From positions 1 through 64,000 of the forward strand of contig NZ_AFOZ01000042.1 of assembly GCF_000217915.1 (NCBI RefSeq): 64,000 bases of DNA. The letters are read 5' to 3'. The notes under the pieces were generated by a model that saw nothing but the letters and a program-made list of their open reading frames with translations, had not been told where the DNA came from and made no database searches. The stretch comes from Shewanella sp. HN-41 (GTDB lineage: Bacteria; Pseudomonadota; Gammaproteobacteria; Enterobacterales; Shewanellaceae). The translations under genes and the position numbers were made by a program. How positions within the stretch are numbered: position 1 is the first letter of the stretch; each line of letters starts with the position of its first letter. Below, one piece after another: positions 18,952 through 28,743 of the stretch.

Positions 18952-20697
18952 ATGAAATCACATATCCAATCATTACTTGAACAAACACTCGAATCCTTTA
19001 AACAACAAGGCATTTTGCCGGCTGATTTTGAAGCGCGCATTCAAGTAGATCGAACCAAGGATAAGAGTCATGGCGACCTAGCAACCAACTTAGCCATGAT
19101 GCTGACCAAGGCGGCGGGTAAGAATCCCCGCGAGTTAGCCCAGCTGATCATTGACAACCTACCCGCTTCAGCCTATGTCGCTAAAGTCGAAATTGCCGGC
19201 CCTGGATTTATCAATTTCTTCATTGATGACAGTGCCTTAGCTAACCAATTGCAAACAGCGATTCAGGATGAGCATTTAGGGATTAAATTACCAACGCCAC
19301 AAACCATAGTGGTGGATTACTCTTCACCTAACCTTGCCAAGGAGATGCACGTAGGTCACCTACGTTCGACCATCATTGGCGACAGTGTAGTGCGTACCCT
19401 TGAGTTTTTGGGCCACAAAGTTATCCGCCAAAATCATGTGGGCGACTGGGGAACTCAGTTTGGTATGTTGCTGGCCTATATGGAAGAACTGCGCACCCAA
19501 AATGGCGAGCAGGCACAGCTTGAACTATCTGATTTAGAAACATTTTATCGCGCCGCCAAGCTGCGCTTCGACGAATCGGCAGAGTTTGCTACCCGCGCTC
19601 GTCAACTCGTGGTCGAGCTGCAATCGGGCGATGAGTATTGCAACAAACTGTGGCGCGAATTTAACGACATTTCCTTAAGCCACTGTCACGAGGTCTATGA
19701 GCGTTTAGGTGTCAGTCTGACCCGCGCCGATGTGCATGGTGAAAGTGCCTACAATGCGGACCTCGAACAGGTTGTAAAGGATTTAGACGCTAAAGGGTTA
19801 TTGACCGAAAGCAACGGCGCTAAAGTCGTGTTCCAAGAAGCCTTCCGTAACAAGGAAGGTGAAGCACTGCCCGTGATCATTCAAAAGGCCGATGGCGGTT
19901 ACTTATATGCCACGACTGACCTAGCTGCTATGCGTTATCGCTCCAACGTTTTGAAAGCTGACCGAGTGCTCTACTTTGTGGATCTGCGCCAAGCACTGCA
20001 TTTCCAACAGGTCTTTAGTCTCGCTAAATTGGCTAAATTTGTTCGCGATGATATGTCACTGGAGCACTTAGGTTTCGGCACTATGAATGGTGAGGATGGC
20101 CGTCCATTTAAGACCCGCACGGGTGGTGTGGTCAAGTTGGTAGATTTGTTAGAGGAAGCCAACCACCGCGCACTGGATCTCGTTCGCAGCAAAAACCCCG
20201 ATATGGATGCAGCGACCTTAACCGAAATTGCCCGTGTCGTAGGCATTAGCGCGGTGAAATACGCCGATTTATCTAAAAATCGTACCAGCGATTATATTTT
20301 CAGCTTCGAACAAATGCTCAGTTTTGAAGGCAATACCGCGCCTTACTTGCTCTACGCTTACACCCGTGTAGCAGGCATATTTAAGCGGGCCACCGACGTG
20401 GATTTAAGCCAAGCGACTATCGTACTCGAGCATGAGAAAGAAAAAGACTTAGGCAACAAACTCGCGCAGTTTGGTGAAATCCTCAATCGCGTAGTAGATA
20501 AAGGTCAGCCACACGTATTATGTGGTTACCTCTATGAATTAGCGGGCGCATTCTCCAGCTTCTACGAGGCTTGTCCAGTGCTTGCCGCCGATAGTGATGC
20601 ACAACGCGATAGCCGCTTGTTGCTATCACAACTGACGGCTCGCACCCTGCAAAAGGGCCTAAATCTACTAGGTATCGAAACCCTAGAACGGATGTAA
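18952..20697 (+). CDS. argS: Arginyl-tRNA synthetase
   Basis: Class I synthetase of 581 residues that charges tRNA-Arg. The N-terminal Add-1 domain (about 1-90) recognises the tRNA D-loop. The HIGH-like motif is HVGHLRST (about residue 132), and the C-terminal anticodon-binding DALR domain covers about 455-581, ending ERM as usual. The ftsN-like gene starts three bases after its stop codon, so the two are co-transcribed. Confidence 0.97.
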   Translation: MKSHIQSLLEQTLESFKQQGILPADFEARIQVDRTKDKSHGDLATNLAMMLTKAAGKNPRELAQLIIDNLPASAYVAKVEIAGPGFINFFIDDSALANQLQTAIQDEHLGIKLPTPQTIVVDYSSPNLAKEMHVGHLRSTIIGDSVVRTLEFLGHKVIRQNHVGDWGTQFGMLLAYMEELRTQNGEQAQLELSDLETFYRAAKLRFDESAEFATRARQLVVELQSGDEYCNKLWREFNDISLSHCHEVYERLGVSLTRADVHGESAYNADLEQVVKDLDAKGLLTESNGAKVVFQEAFRNKEGEALPVIIQKADGGYLYATTDLAAMRYRSNVLKADRVLYFVDLRQALHFQQVFSLAKLAKFVRDDMSLEHLGFGTMNGEDGRPFKTRTGGVVKLVDLLEEANHRALDLVRSKNPDMDAATLTEIARVVGISAVKYADLSKNRTSDYIFSFEQMLSFEGNTAPYLLYAYTRVAGIFKRATDVDLSQATIVLEHEKEKDLGNKLAQFGEILNRVVDKGQPHVLCGYLYELAGAFSSFYEACPVLAADSDAQRDSRLLLSQLTARTLQKGLNLLGIETLERM

Positions 20698-20700
20698 GCC

Positions 20701-21403
20701 ATGAGTAATCGCGACTACGCCAACAGAAGACCGCAATCGGGCGCTAAACCGCGCCCCATTCGCGCAACGCGAGCACGGCCAGCCCAGAAGAAGGCTGCGC
20801 CGCACAAAAGGCTTCCCCTAGCGTTAATCCTGTTTGCCTTTATCGCTGTGGGCTGTTTTGGCTATTTTCTTTGGAGTATCAAGGATACAGCCAAACAGAC
20901 CGCCTCGCAGACGGCAGCAGTAAAAACTGAACCTCGCACTAAGGCACAAGAACCCGCGGCAACGCTAACGCCTAAGGTGAAGGAAACCGATCGACAAGCG
21001 GTTGAGGTAACGGTTCCCGTTGATGAACCCGCGGTGGCCGTGGTCCCTAAAAAAAGATCCCAATGCTCTGCCACCACAACCAAAGGAAGAGTGGACCTAT
21101 TTGGACGAGCTTGAAAACAAGCACGTTGAAGTGGATCTTCCCGATGTTGTGGCAACCCGTACACCACAGCAATATCAATTGCAGTGTGCTTCGTTTCGTC
21201 AGGAATCCCAAGCCAATCAGATGAAGGCTGTTATTGCCTTTCAAGGTTTAGAGGCGCAGGTAAGGCAAATCGAAGGCACCACAGGCACTTGGTATAAGGT
21301 CGCATTAGGACCATATGAAACCAGGCGAGAAGCGGAACGTAAACGCCATGTATTGCAAAATGCAGGGATCAATGGCTGTCAAATACTAGCGATTGCCAAG
21401 TAG
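20701..21403 (+). CDS. ftsN: SPOR-domain cell-division protein, FtsN-like (frameshifted)
   Basis: Bitopic protein: basic cytoplasmic tail rich in Arg/Ala (1-38), a membrane helix (about 39-58), a flexible Ala/Thr/Glu/Val linker and a C-terminal SPOR domain (about 155-230) that binds denuded septal peptidoglycan. The frame breaks at an A7 run (21049-21055); removing one A gives a continuous 233-residue protein passing through KKDPNALPPQ. If real, the change would delete the SPOR domain and much of the periplasmic part. Position after priA and argS matches the ftsN slot of other gammaproteobacteria. Confidence 0.85.
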
Positions 21404-21421
21404 TCGTTATTCGCTTAAGCA

Positions 21422-21450
21422 AAAGGCCAAATACCGAGTATTTGGCCTTA
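21422..21450 (+). terminator. Hairpin after ftsN
   Basis: Stem AAGGCCAAATA / TATTTGGCCTT with a five-base loop lies about 20 bp after the ftsN stop codon. The T-run is weak, so termination strength is uncertain. Confidence 0.6.
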
Positions 21451-21484
21451 AGTGAAGGGGAAACTCAGAGTAGCATCAAGCTAG

Positions 21485-22426
21485 TTATCCCTTACTGCTT
21501 TTCTCTTTTAACCCTATGCTATTCATCCAATAATCGAAATCCACCATATTACCGGGCAACACGACTCGGCTGCTCTTATGGCTTAATCCATCGAGCTGTT
21601 TCATATATTGCTCACCCAACTGCATTCTCAGGGCATTATGACCACCGGGTGCTGCAATCACAGCGGCCAAGCGTTCAATGGATTCTGCAGTAGCGCGGGA
21701 TAGGGTTAAGATCTCCTCCGCCTTACCTTCGGCTTCGTTAATACGGCGCTGCATCTCCCCCTCGGAACGGTTGACTGTTTCAGCCTTTATCCCTTCGGAG
21801 CGGTTAATCTTACTCTGCTTGTCACCTTCACTCTTAGCCAATAATGCGCGTCGTTCACGTTCGGCATTGACTTGCATTTCCATGGCATTTTTAACCGTTT
21901 CGGGTGGCGTAATATTTTTAATCTCGTAGCGATGCACACGGATCCCCCACATAGCTCCCGCCTGATCAAGCACTTCGACTACCTTAGCGGAGATCACATC
22001 ACGCTCCTCAAAGGTTCTGTCTAGATCTAAGGTGCCAATCACAGAGCGGGTCGTAGTCTGTGCTAATTGAATGGCCGCATAACGGTAGTCGGTAATACCG
22101 TAGCTCGCCTTAACTGGGTCGGTCACCGAGATATAAATCACACCGTCGACCTCCACATTCACTTCGTCACTAGAAAAGCACTCCTGCGGTGGTACGTCGA
22201 TCGTTTCCTCTTTTAAGTCATGGATATAGGCCACTTTATCCACAAAGGGGATCAAGGTATGAAAACCCGCGTCTAAGGTGCTGTGATACTTGCCTAAACG
22301 CTCAACAATATAGGCCGACTTAGTCGGAACTAAACGGATTGACTGGAAAAGTTTGATCACAAAAATCGCAAAAATCAGTCCCCAAATGGCCATCACGGCG
22401 AGATCGGTATCGAGTGGGATATTCAT
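21485..22426 (-). CDS. Stomatin/prohibitin-family (SPFH) membrane protein
   Basis: SPFH protein of 313 residues with an N-terminal membrane helix (about 9-28), an SPFH domain (about 30-185) with the ERLGKYHSTLDAGFH start typical of slipins, and a C-terminal Glu/Arg-rich coiled coil (about 175-245). These proteins form large membrane-bound rings. It overlaps the next SPFH gene by one base. Paralogue of that gene, probably forming a mixed complex with it and the NfeD protein. Function is inferred from the family only. Confidence 0.85.
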   Translation of the reverse strand: MNIPLDTDLAVMAIWGLIFAIFVIKLFQSIRLVPTKSAYIVERLGKYHSTLDAGFHTLIPFVDKVAYIHDLKEETIDVPPQECFSSDEVNVEVDGVIYISVTDPVKASYGITDYRYAAIQLAQTTTRSVIGTLDLDRTFEERDVISAKVVEVLDQAGAMWGIRVHRYEIKNITPPETVKNAMEMQVNAERERRALLAKSEGDKQSKINRSEGIKAETVNRSEGEMQRRINEAEGKAEEILTLSRATAESIERLAAVIAAPGGHNALRMQLGEQYMKQLDGLSHKSSRVVLPGNMVDFDYWMNSIGLKEKSSKG

Positions 22427-23361
22427 TAACGTGCTCCTTTATTAACAGAATGTTGGCCGCTCACCGTGTGGGTGACTTGCTCCATGCCTTCGAAAAAACC
22501 TTCGAGCTTCGCCATTTCAGCGGGAACGACTGACACTTGCGCATCGCTGAGGATCTTGCCGACTTGGGCGATAAACTGCTCTTTTAGCAGCATATTCATC
22601 GCATCATTACCGCCGTTAACCGCTAGGGCCTGGGAGATCATTGCCATCCCTTCCGACTTAGCCTTGGCAATGATGGCTATTTCCTGTCCCGTACCTTTGG
22701 CTTCGTTAATCCGCTTCTGTTTTTGCCCCTCTGAAATATTGATCGCCTCCTGACGCTCACCTTCGGACATATTGATCATGGCCGCCTTTTCCGCATTGGC
22801 TAGGGTGATTTCCGCCCGCTTGCGGCGCTCGGCTTCCATTTGCTTCTCTAGGGTGTGGATCACATGGCGTGATGGCGTAATATTGCGAATTTCATAACGC
22901 AGGACTTTGATCCCCCAAGGTTCAGAGGCTTTATCAATCTCACGCACTATGGATTCGTTTAACCTATCACGTTCAGAAAAAGTCTCACTGAGGGTGAGCT
23001 TACCGATTTCAGAACGCATAGTGGTCTGAGCCAAATTCACGGCGGCTTTACGATAGTTTTCAATACCGTAGCTGGCTAACTTACCGTCCATCACTTTGAG
23101 GTAAACCAATCCATCCACCTCAAGCTGGGTATTATCCTTGGAAATACAACTCTGTGGAGGTACATCGAGCACTTGCTCGCGGGTATCGTGGCGATAGGCC
23201 ACGCGGTCGAAAAATGGAATTAAGAAATGAAATCCCGGTGACAATACAGTACGAAATTTCCCCAAACGCTCGATAACGTGCACCTCACGCATAGGCACAA
23301 TCAGCATCAACTTATAGAGAATGAAGAAGAAAAATAGAATAATTAAGGTAAACAGAAACAT
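22426..23361 (-). CDS. Stomatin/prohibitin-family (SPFH) membrane protein, second copy
   Basis: SPFH protein of 311 residues, paralogue of its downstream neighbour. A strong hydrophobic N-terminus (MFLFTLIILFFFFILYKLML) leads into the SPFH domain (VIERLGKFRTVLSPGFHF) and a long coiled coil. The ATG at 23361 is preferred to one 15 codons upstream because the latter would overlap nfeD and add a polar tail before the membrane helix. It starts four bases after the nfeD stop codon, as in classic NfeD-stomatin operons. Confidence 0.85.
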   Translation of the reverse strand: MFLFTLIILFFFFILYKLMLIVPMREVHVIERLGKFRTVLSPGFHFLIPFFDRVAYRHDTREQVLDVPPQSCISKDNTQLEVDGLVYLKVMDGKLASYGIENYRKAAVNLAQTTMRSEIGKLTLSETFSERDRLNESIVREIDKASEPWGIKVLRYEIRNITPSRHVIHTLEKQMEAERRKRAEITLANAEKAAMINMSEGERQEAINISEGQKQKRINEAKGTGQEIAIIAKAKSEGMAMISQALAVNGGNDAMNMLLKEQFIAQVGKILSDAQVSVVPAEMAKLEGFFEGMEQVTHTVSGQHSVNKGAR

Positions 23362-23365
23362 AGAC

Positions 23366-23842
23366 TCATCCTTTAGTTTTGAAAGTTGCCTGAATAACAG
23401 GCTCAACCACTAGGGCAATGTTTTCACGACAAATAATTCGGACTTCAGTGCCCACCGCAATAATGCTGCCATCGCCGAGTGCGGGCCATTCGCTCCCTTG
23501 AAACTCGACTCGACCCGTCGTTTGCCCCGGGCCAATGGCTTGTTTTACGCGGGCGATTTGATTGTAGATATCGAGTTCTTCATCGGTATTATCCACATGG
23601 GAATCGCCACCAACGAGTTTTTGAGTCACTTGCCTGAAGGTTAGCAGCAAAACAATGGCCGAAATAAACCACAGGGTCATACTCTGCACTACGCCTTCCA
23701 CTAACCCGCTCCCCAAAGCGCCAGCAACGACTAGACAAGCCGCCCCCAGCAACACGACGATACCGCCGGGTATCACAAGTTCGGCAAGCATCAGGATCAG
23801 CCCAATGATCGCCCACACTAAAACTGGATTTGAAAACACCAT
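23366..23842 (-). CDS. NfeD-like membrane protein (NfeD1b type)
   Basis: Short NfeD protein of 158 residues: hydrophobic N-terminal half with about three membrane helices (residues 6-75) and a C-terminal OB-fold domain (about 95-150). It lacks the ClpP-like protease domain of long NfeD proteins. Its family is almost always encoded next to a stomatin gene and is thought to act with it. First gene of the three-gene minus-strand operon. Confidence 0.85.
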   Translation of the reverse strand: MVFSNPVLVWAIIGLILMLAELVIPGGIVVLLGAACLVVAGALGSGLVEGVVQSMTLWFISAIVLLLTFRQVTQKLVGGDSHVDNTDEELDIYNQIARVKQAIGPGQTTGRVEFQGSEWPALGDGSIIAVGTEVRIICRENIALVVEPVIQATFKTKG

Positions 23843-24306
23843 ATTTCCCCCTGAAATGAAAGTGTCTGTTGCTGCACTATAGCAGCAGTATTATTAACAT
23901 GCGACATAATATGTCATCAATTTATACTGCATCCTAAAATTAATCCTTCAACAGGTGCGCTATGGCAGTTTGGGTTAAAGGCTTCCGCTGTTCTAAAATT
24001 AAGCACAATCAATTCAAAAAGTTAGCGTGACAGCATTCAACCCATAAAATTGAAGATAAAAAATAAAGTTAAAATCAATGAATTAGGCTGATGACATGGC
24101 AAGCATTTATTATGTGATTCTGACAACAACATTCGATAAAAACTTTGAATAAATGTAAATTTTTGCATATATTGCCCGCACTTTTTACCTTGCCCTTTGA
24201 CAATATAGCCATTGCTCGGTTTGAACTTATCCATCAGACTGCGCCACGTCAGTGCGAGGATTGAGTACTACATTCTTTAGCGTCTACCCTACAACAGGAA
24301 ATAACA
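23843..24306. other. Divergent regulatory region between nfeD and tsx
   Basis: A 464-bp A/T-rich region between divergent genes. It contains a perfect palindrome GACATAATATGTC at 23903-23915, about 60 bp from the nfeD start, and a TATGTGATTC half-site resembling CRP at about 24111. No credible ORF is present. Confidence 0.4.
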
Positions 24307-25059
24307 ATGAAAAAAACATGCCTATGTCTAGCATTAATGCTTTCTCCGCAAGCATTTGCAGATGACTTAGTACAGTGGTGGGATTTCAGTGCAACTGCCC
24401 TCTATGGTGAAGACTACGATTTGGCACCTTCGGACAAACAAACGACTGTCACACTCGAAACCGCTGGCGCATGGAAATATGGTGATTGGTTTGCCTTCCA
24501 AGATTTTATCTACTTTAAAGGCAACCACACGGGCATGGATAGCACCACCTACGGAGAGATTTCGCCACGCTTTAGCGCCAGCAAAATCCTCGGCGAGAAA
24601 ATCGCCTTTGGGCCAGTGACGGATCTGTCTTTGGCCTTAACCTATGAAGAAGGTGAAGGCCCAGTTCATAGCCTGCTGTACGGCCTAGGTGTCGATGTTG
24701 CAGTGCCTTACTTTACTTACCTAAACTTCAACACTTACCGCCGTGATGCGATGAGCTCAGGCAATATCAGTGATGGCTGGCAGTTTACCCCAGTATTTCG
24801 TATCGATATTCCCGTGGGTTCCGCCAATATCGTCCTCGATGGTTTTATCGACTGGGTATTTGCCAGCGACAATGACGGCTATGAAGAGAACTTCCACTTT
24901 AACCCTCAGCTGAAATATGACTTAGGTAAGAGCCTATTTGGTGAGCACAAGGCCAACAAACTATTGGTCGGTATCGAATACGATCTGTGGACAAACAAAT
25001 ATGGCGTGAAAGGCGTAGATCAAGACACTTACTCTGTCATCGCCCAGTACCACTTCTAG
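24307..25059 (+). CDS. tsx: Tsx-like nucleoside-specific outer-membrane channel
   Basis: Outer-membrane beta-barrel protein of 250 residues with a signal peptide (cleavage near residue 18, AFA/DD). The mature N-terminus (DDLVQWWDFSATALYGEDY) and the C-terminal YSVIAQYHF with terminal Phe match Tsx-family nucleoside channels. It converges on udp, uridine phosphorylase, which fits a nucleoside uptake role. Slightly shorter than E. coli Tsx (294). Confidence 0.82.
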   Translation: MKKTCLCLALMLSPQAFADDLVQWWDFSATALYGEDYDLAPSDKQTTVTLETAGAWKYGDWFAFQDFIYFKGNHTGMDSTTYGEISPRFSASKILGEKIAFGPVTDLSLALTYEEGEGPVHSLLYGLGVDVAVPYFTYLNFNTYRRDAMSSGNISDGWQFTPVFRIDIPVGSANIVLDGFIDWVFASDNDGYEENFHFNPQLKYDLGKSLFGEHKANKLLVGIEYDLWTNKYGVKGVDQDTYSVIAQYHF

Positions 25060-25088
25060 TCGATACTGCATCGCCTTAACCTAGAAGT

Positions 25089-25121
25089 AGCAAAGGTGCC
25101 CTTAGGCACCTTTGCTATTTT
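25089..25121 (+). terminator. Terminator between tsx and udp
   Basis: A 12-bp stem (AGCAAAGGTGCC / GGCACCTTTGCT) with loop CTTA followed by ATTTTT. It ends tsx and may also serve convergent udp from the other side. Confidence 0.85.
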
Positions 25122-25155
25122 TGAACACTCGCTTTGCAGGGGAGTGTGGCTAAGC

Positions 25156-25914
25156 TTAAGCCAGCAGTTTTTTCGCCGCAGCAACCACGATAGAAACCGC
25201 ACTGACTTCAGTTTGTTTCATTGTGGCTTCGTTCGGGATTTCCTGTTGAGTGCGGTTCACGATAACGCCGGCCACACAGGCAGCACGCCAACCTTGAGTC
25301 GCACACATAGTGAAGAGTGTCGCCGATTCCATTTCATAGTTCAGCACACCCATTTCTTGCCATTCTTTCATTGAGCCCGCAAAACGACGGGTCACACGGC
25401 CAGTCACAGTGTCATAACGCTCTTGACCTGGGTAGAAGGTATCAGAAGAAGCAGTCACACCGATATGTGGCTCTACGCCCGCATCACGACACGCGGCAAC
25501 CATAGCCGTAGTACATTCGAAGTTAGCAACCGCAGGAAACTCCATAGGTGCAAAATGTAGGCTAGCACCATCTAAACGTACGGATGCTTGGGTCACAATC
25601 ACATCGCCCACATTGACTTGGGGCTGAATCGCGCCTGTAGTCCCTACGCGCAGGAAGGTATTTACCCCTAACTGTGCCAATTCTTCAACGGCAATAGACG
25701 TTGATGGACCACCGATACCCGTTGAGCAAACTACCACAGGCTTACCATCGGCATAGGCTAAATAGCTCGTATACTCGCGGTGGCTCGCAAGGAAAGTCGC
25801 ATTATCCATTAACTCGGCAATACGTTTTACACGCTCAGGATCACCCGGCACAATTGCCAAGGTTGCACCATCGAGCATCGCTTTGGTCAAACCTAAATGA
25901 AATACATCAGCCAT
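25156..25914 (-). CDS. udp: Uridine phosphorylase
   Basis: Converts uridine and phosphate to uracil and ribose-1-phosphate. 252 residues, family length, with the phosphate-binding IVPGDPERV segment and GTTGAIQ motif, and [14 protein letters not shown] substrate motif near residue 193. The start MADVFHLG at 25914 matches the family and is preferred to the ATG six codons upstream. Confidence 0.95.
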   Translation of the reverse strand: MADVFHLGLTKAMLDGATLAIVPGDPERVKRIAELMDNATFLASHREYTSYLAYADGKPVVVCSTGIGGPSTSIAVEELAQLGVNTFLRVGTTGAIQPQVNVGDVIVTQASVRLDGASLHFAPMEFPAVANFECTTAMVAACRDAGVEPHIGVTASSDTFYPGQERYDTVTGRVTRRFAGSMKEWQEMGVLNYEMESATLFTMCATQGWRAACVAGVIVNRTQQEIPNEATMKQTEVSAVSIVVAAAKKLLA

Positions 25915-26328
25915 TATGAAAACCCCTTTCATTTTTGATAATTAAATTCTTATAAAATCGACTTTAACCTAGTATCGAAGCGGTGAAGGTTAACTTGATC
26001 ACAGAATTATCGGCAAGAAGTAATTGTTTAGTCGTAATGTAATTACCAAAACTATTACCGTCTGATCACAAAGATAGCAAATGTTCGACGGTTCTGGTTG
26101 ATCGCCTGAATTCTGCTGGAGAAAGTGTGAGCCAGATCGACTTGCACGCCATAGGTTAAGCTTATGATAATATAATTAATTGATTTAAAAGAAATTAGAC
26201 CTAACTCTCCTTTACGGCTAATCTGAAGGGACACAAATATTGATCTCAATCACGTTTCCTCCTAATGCATTAAGGTTAGGGTTAAAGTGAAATCAGAAGT
26301 GTAGTAAGTAACGACAAGGAGAACGCCA
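25915..26328. promoter_or_regulatory. udp upstream region with two CRP-like half-sites
   Basis: A 414-bp region between divergent udp and ydcH. Read toward udp, two TGTGATCA elements occur at about 25996-26002 and 26062-26069, roughly 66 bp apart. In enteric bacteria udp is controlled by paired CRP sites with CytR between them. The second half of each site matches CRP poorly, so this is tentative. The rest holds nothing I recognise. Confidence 0.35.
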
Positions 26329-26547
26329 ATGTTTCCAGAGTACAGAGAGTTAATTTCCACCCTCAAGGCCCAAGATGCTCATTTTCAACGCAAATTCAGC
26401 GAGCACAATCAATTAGACGAGGAAATAAAACAACTGGAAAAACGAGTCGGTAGCGATTTCAACCCTGCGGTGAAAGAACTCAAGAGTAAAAAGCTACATT
26501 TAAAAGAAGAGATCTATCAGATCCTTAAATCCCACGAACAAAACTAA
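26329..26547 (+). CDS. YdcH/DUF465 family small protein
   Basis: A 72-residue, highly charged, mostly helical protein matching the YdcH (DUF465) family, with the typical start MFPEYRELI and HNQLDEEIKQLE segment. Probably a short coiled-coil hairpin. Function unknown. A strong AAGGAG ribosome binding site precedes the ATG and a terminator follows, so it is monocistronic. Confidence 0.85.
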   Translation: MFPEYRELISTLKAQDAHFQRKFSEHNQLDEEIKQLEKRVGSDFNPAVKELKSKKLHLKEEIYQILKSHEQN

Positions 26548-26551
26548 AACT

Positions 26552-26575
26552 AAGGGCGCCTAAGCGCCCTTTTTA
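26552..26575 (+). terminator. Terminator of ydcH-like gene
   Basis: Stem AAGGGCGC / GCGCCCTT with loop CTAA followed by TTT, five bases after the stop codon. It also lies just past the stop of the convergent decarboxylase gene. Confidence 0.85.
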
Positions 26576-26591
26576 CTGCCAACCCAAATCC

Positions 26592-27767
26592 TTACAAATA
26601 GTAATCTTTGAGCGGTGGGAAACCGTTGAAGCAAACAGCCGAATAGGTTGTAGTGTATGCCCCCGCAGTTAACCAATACATTCTGTCGCCGATCGCGAGA
26701 TCATTCGGCAGACCATAGCTATAGTGCTCATACATAATATCGGCACTGTCACAGGTCGGGCCCGCGATAACACACTTCTCTAACTCACCTTGTTTATGGG
26801 TGAATATAGGGAATTTAATTGCCTCATCCATAGTTTCAATCAGACCCGAGAATTTACCCACGTCGGTAAATACCCAGCGCTCTAACGCGGTGTAAGATTT
26901 CTTACTGATCAGCACCACTTCAGATACCAGCACCCCAGCGTTAGAGATCAGCGAGCGACCTGGTTCGAGAATGATCTGTGGCAAATCATCACCGAAATCT
27001 TCCTTCAAGAAATGGGTAATTTGCTCGGCATAAACGCCCAATTGATTGGTTTTGTCGATATAGTTCGCTGGGAAACCACCACCCATATTGATCATTTTCA
27101 AGGTGATATTGTGCTCATCACGCAGACGATCGAAAATGCTTTTTACTTTGCCAATCGCCGAATCCCAAGCACCTATATCACGCTGCTGTGAACCCACGTG
27201 GAACGAAATACCGTAGGGTTCTAGCCCTAATTCTTGGGCTAGGACTAACAGCTCATAGGCCATTTCATTCTGGCAGCCAAATTTGCGTGACAATGGCCAA
27301 TCGGCGGTATCAGTACCTTCGGTCAGGATACGGACATAGATGCGTGAACCGGGGGCTTCTTCGGCGATCATACGTAGATCGGCTTCAGAATCCGATGCAT
27401 ACATACGCACACCGCGCTCATAAAATGCACGCACATCTTGGCGTTTCTTAATGGTATTGCCGTAACTCACGCGGTCGGCAGTCACGCCTACCTTAGTGAC
27501 CATATCTAGCTCATAAATCGAGGCAATATCAAAGTTTGACCCTTTATCTTTTAATAAGGTCAAGATCTCGGCCGCTGGGTTCGCCTTAACTGCATAATAA
27601 ACGTTGGCATAAGGAAAACTATTAACCATGTCATCGTATTGTTTCGCAATGATACTGGTATCGATCACTACGAATGGGGTTGCTTTGTCTTTGGCAAACG
27701 CTTCAATACGCTTGAATGTGTCCATGTCATAATAATCAGCAACATCAATAGATTGAAATTGGCTCAT
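26592..27767 (-). CDS. Type III (alanine racemase-fold) ornithine/lysine decarboxylase
   Basis: PLP enzyme of 391 residues in the eukaryotic-type ornithine decarboxylase family. The PLP lysine is in YYAVKANP (about residue 83), the phosphate-binding EPGRSLIS is near 272, and GPTCDSADIM near 340 supplies the active-site Cys and Asp that contact ornithine. It would make putrescine (or cadaverine). No polyamine partner gene lies nearby, so the substrate is inferred from motifs. Single gene, long upstream region. Confidence 0.85.
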   Translation of the reverse strand: MSQFQSIDVADYYDMDTFKRIEAFAKDKATPFVVIDTSIIAKQYDDMVNSFPYANVYYAVKANPAAEILTLLKDKGSNFDIASIYELDMVTKVGVTADRVSYGNTIKKRQDVRAFYERGVRMYASDSEADLRMIAEEAPGSRIYVRILTEGTDTADWPLSRKFGCQNEMAYELLVLAQELGLEPYGISFHVGSQQRDIGAWDSAIGKVKSIFDRLRDEHNITLKMINMGGGFPANYIDKTNQLGVYAEQITHFLKEDFGDDLPQIILEPGRSLISNAGVLVSEVVLISKKSYTALERWVFTDVGKFSGLIETMDEAIKFPIFTHKQGELEKCVIAGPTCDSADIMYEHYSYGLPNDLAIGDRMYWLTAGAYTTTYSAVCFNGFPPLKDYYL

Positions 27768-28092
27768 TGGGCCAGAGTCTCCTTTGGGTCAGGTCGTTAA
27801 AAAGTGAGTGTCTGTGTTAAAAACGTGCGCAGTAAACGATATTTTTTTACTTTACGCAACGAATTTTTATGCTGAATTACTAACTTTTTATTCCTTAAGG
27901 TTTTAAGGGAAGATTCTCTTTGAAAAAGTTTTTATAAAACAAATAATTACATACACAAATCCTAAGCTAAATTTGTGTTGATTATTCGAATACAAAGTGA
28001 ATTTTTTACGACACGCGAAGGAGTAAGGCGGACAGACGAGCACACGCCAGCCTATCCATCCTAAATCGATAATGATTAGATGATATTAGTGC
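27768..28092. other. Non-coding region upstream of the decarboxylase
   Basis: A 325-bp A/T-rich stretch with a TTTTTTTACTT run. I find no ORF, hairpin or known riboswitch fold. It must contain the decarboxylase promoter. Confidence 0.4.
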
Positions 28093-28578
28093 CTACTGTG
28101 CCCCTTGGAGTTTCTTAAGGGCCTGACCCAAGGCCTCACTTGAATCAAAATAAGCGATATCCAAAATATTGCGTTTATCGAGCAGTATCATGGTCGCCAT
28201 ATCTTTAGTATCGGGTAATAAATGGCTCACCTCTCCTTCCCTATCCAGACCGATAGCAAAGGGCAGTTCCTGCATTTGTGGTATAGCCACAAACTTAGCA
28301 ATGAGTGATGGCATACCACTAATATCGGCGACATAAACTAGGTGTGCTGGAAACTGCGACTCACTTAAAGGCTGCAAAGTTTCTTTAATAATATCACCGC
28401 CTTTCATACTACGGCTAAAGAGTACAACCCGGGTTTCATCGGTTATATTGATCACTTTATCGTGCTGATCGAGTAATGAAATGGAATTAATCGCATCCCC
28501 AGCAACATAGCTAGCAGCAAATACCAGCATGGGGGTAAACAGGAAAGACAAACATAACAACCGTGTTTTCATCAACAC
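28093..28578 (-). CDS. Secreted thioredoxin-fold-like hypothetical protein
   Basis: Protein of 161 residues with a signal peptide (about 1-22, ending VFA/AS). The rest has a peroxiredoxin/thioredoxin-like outline: a GDAINSISLLDQHDK start, a strand VVLFSRSMKGG where the CxxC motif would be, and alternating strand and helix to the end. No catalytic cysteines are present, so any redox role is unlikely. Not recognised further. The start could be two codons later (MKTR). Confidence 0.6.
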   Translation of the reverse strand: MLMKTRLLCLSFLFTPMLVFAASYVAGDAINSISLLDQHDKVINITDETRVVLFSRSMKGGDIIKETLQPLSESQFPAHLVYVADISGMPSLIAKFVAIPQMQELPFAIGLDREGEVSHLLPDTKDMATMILLDKRNILDIAYFDSSEALGQALKKLQGAQ

Positions 28579-28743
28579 TCGACTCCATTATTCGGATAAG
28601 TGGACAGCATACCTGAGTCATACGTTAGGCTCATCAAATCAACCGCGATTACATGATACGCTTCACAGGTAGATGGCAAACCAGTATTTGGTGGGATTTC
28701 TACGTTATACTCGCACAGTGAAATTTATTACAAGGATATCACT

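Noticed and set aside
24037..24234. 65-codon open frame in the nfeD-tsx intergenic region.
   Set aside because: A/T-rich chance frame without a ribosome binding site or recognisable protein character.
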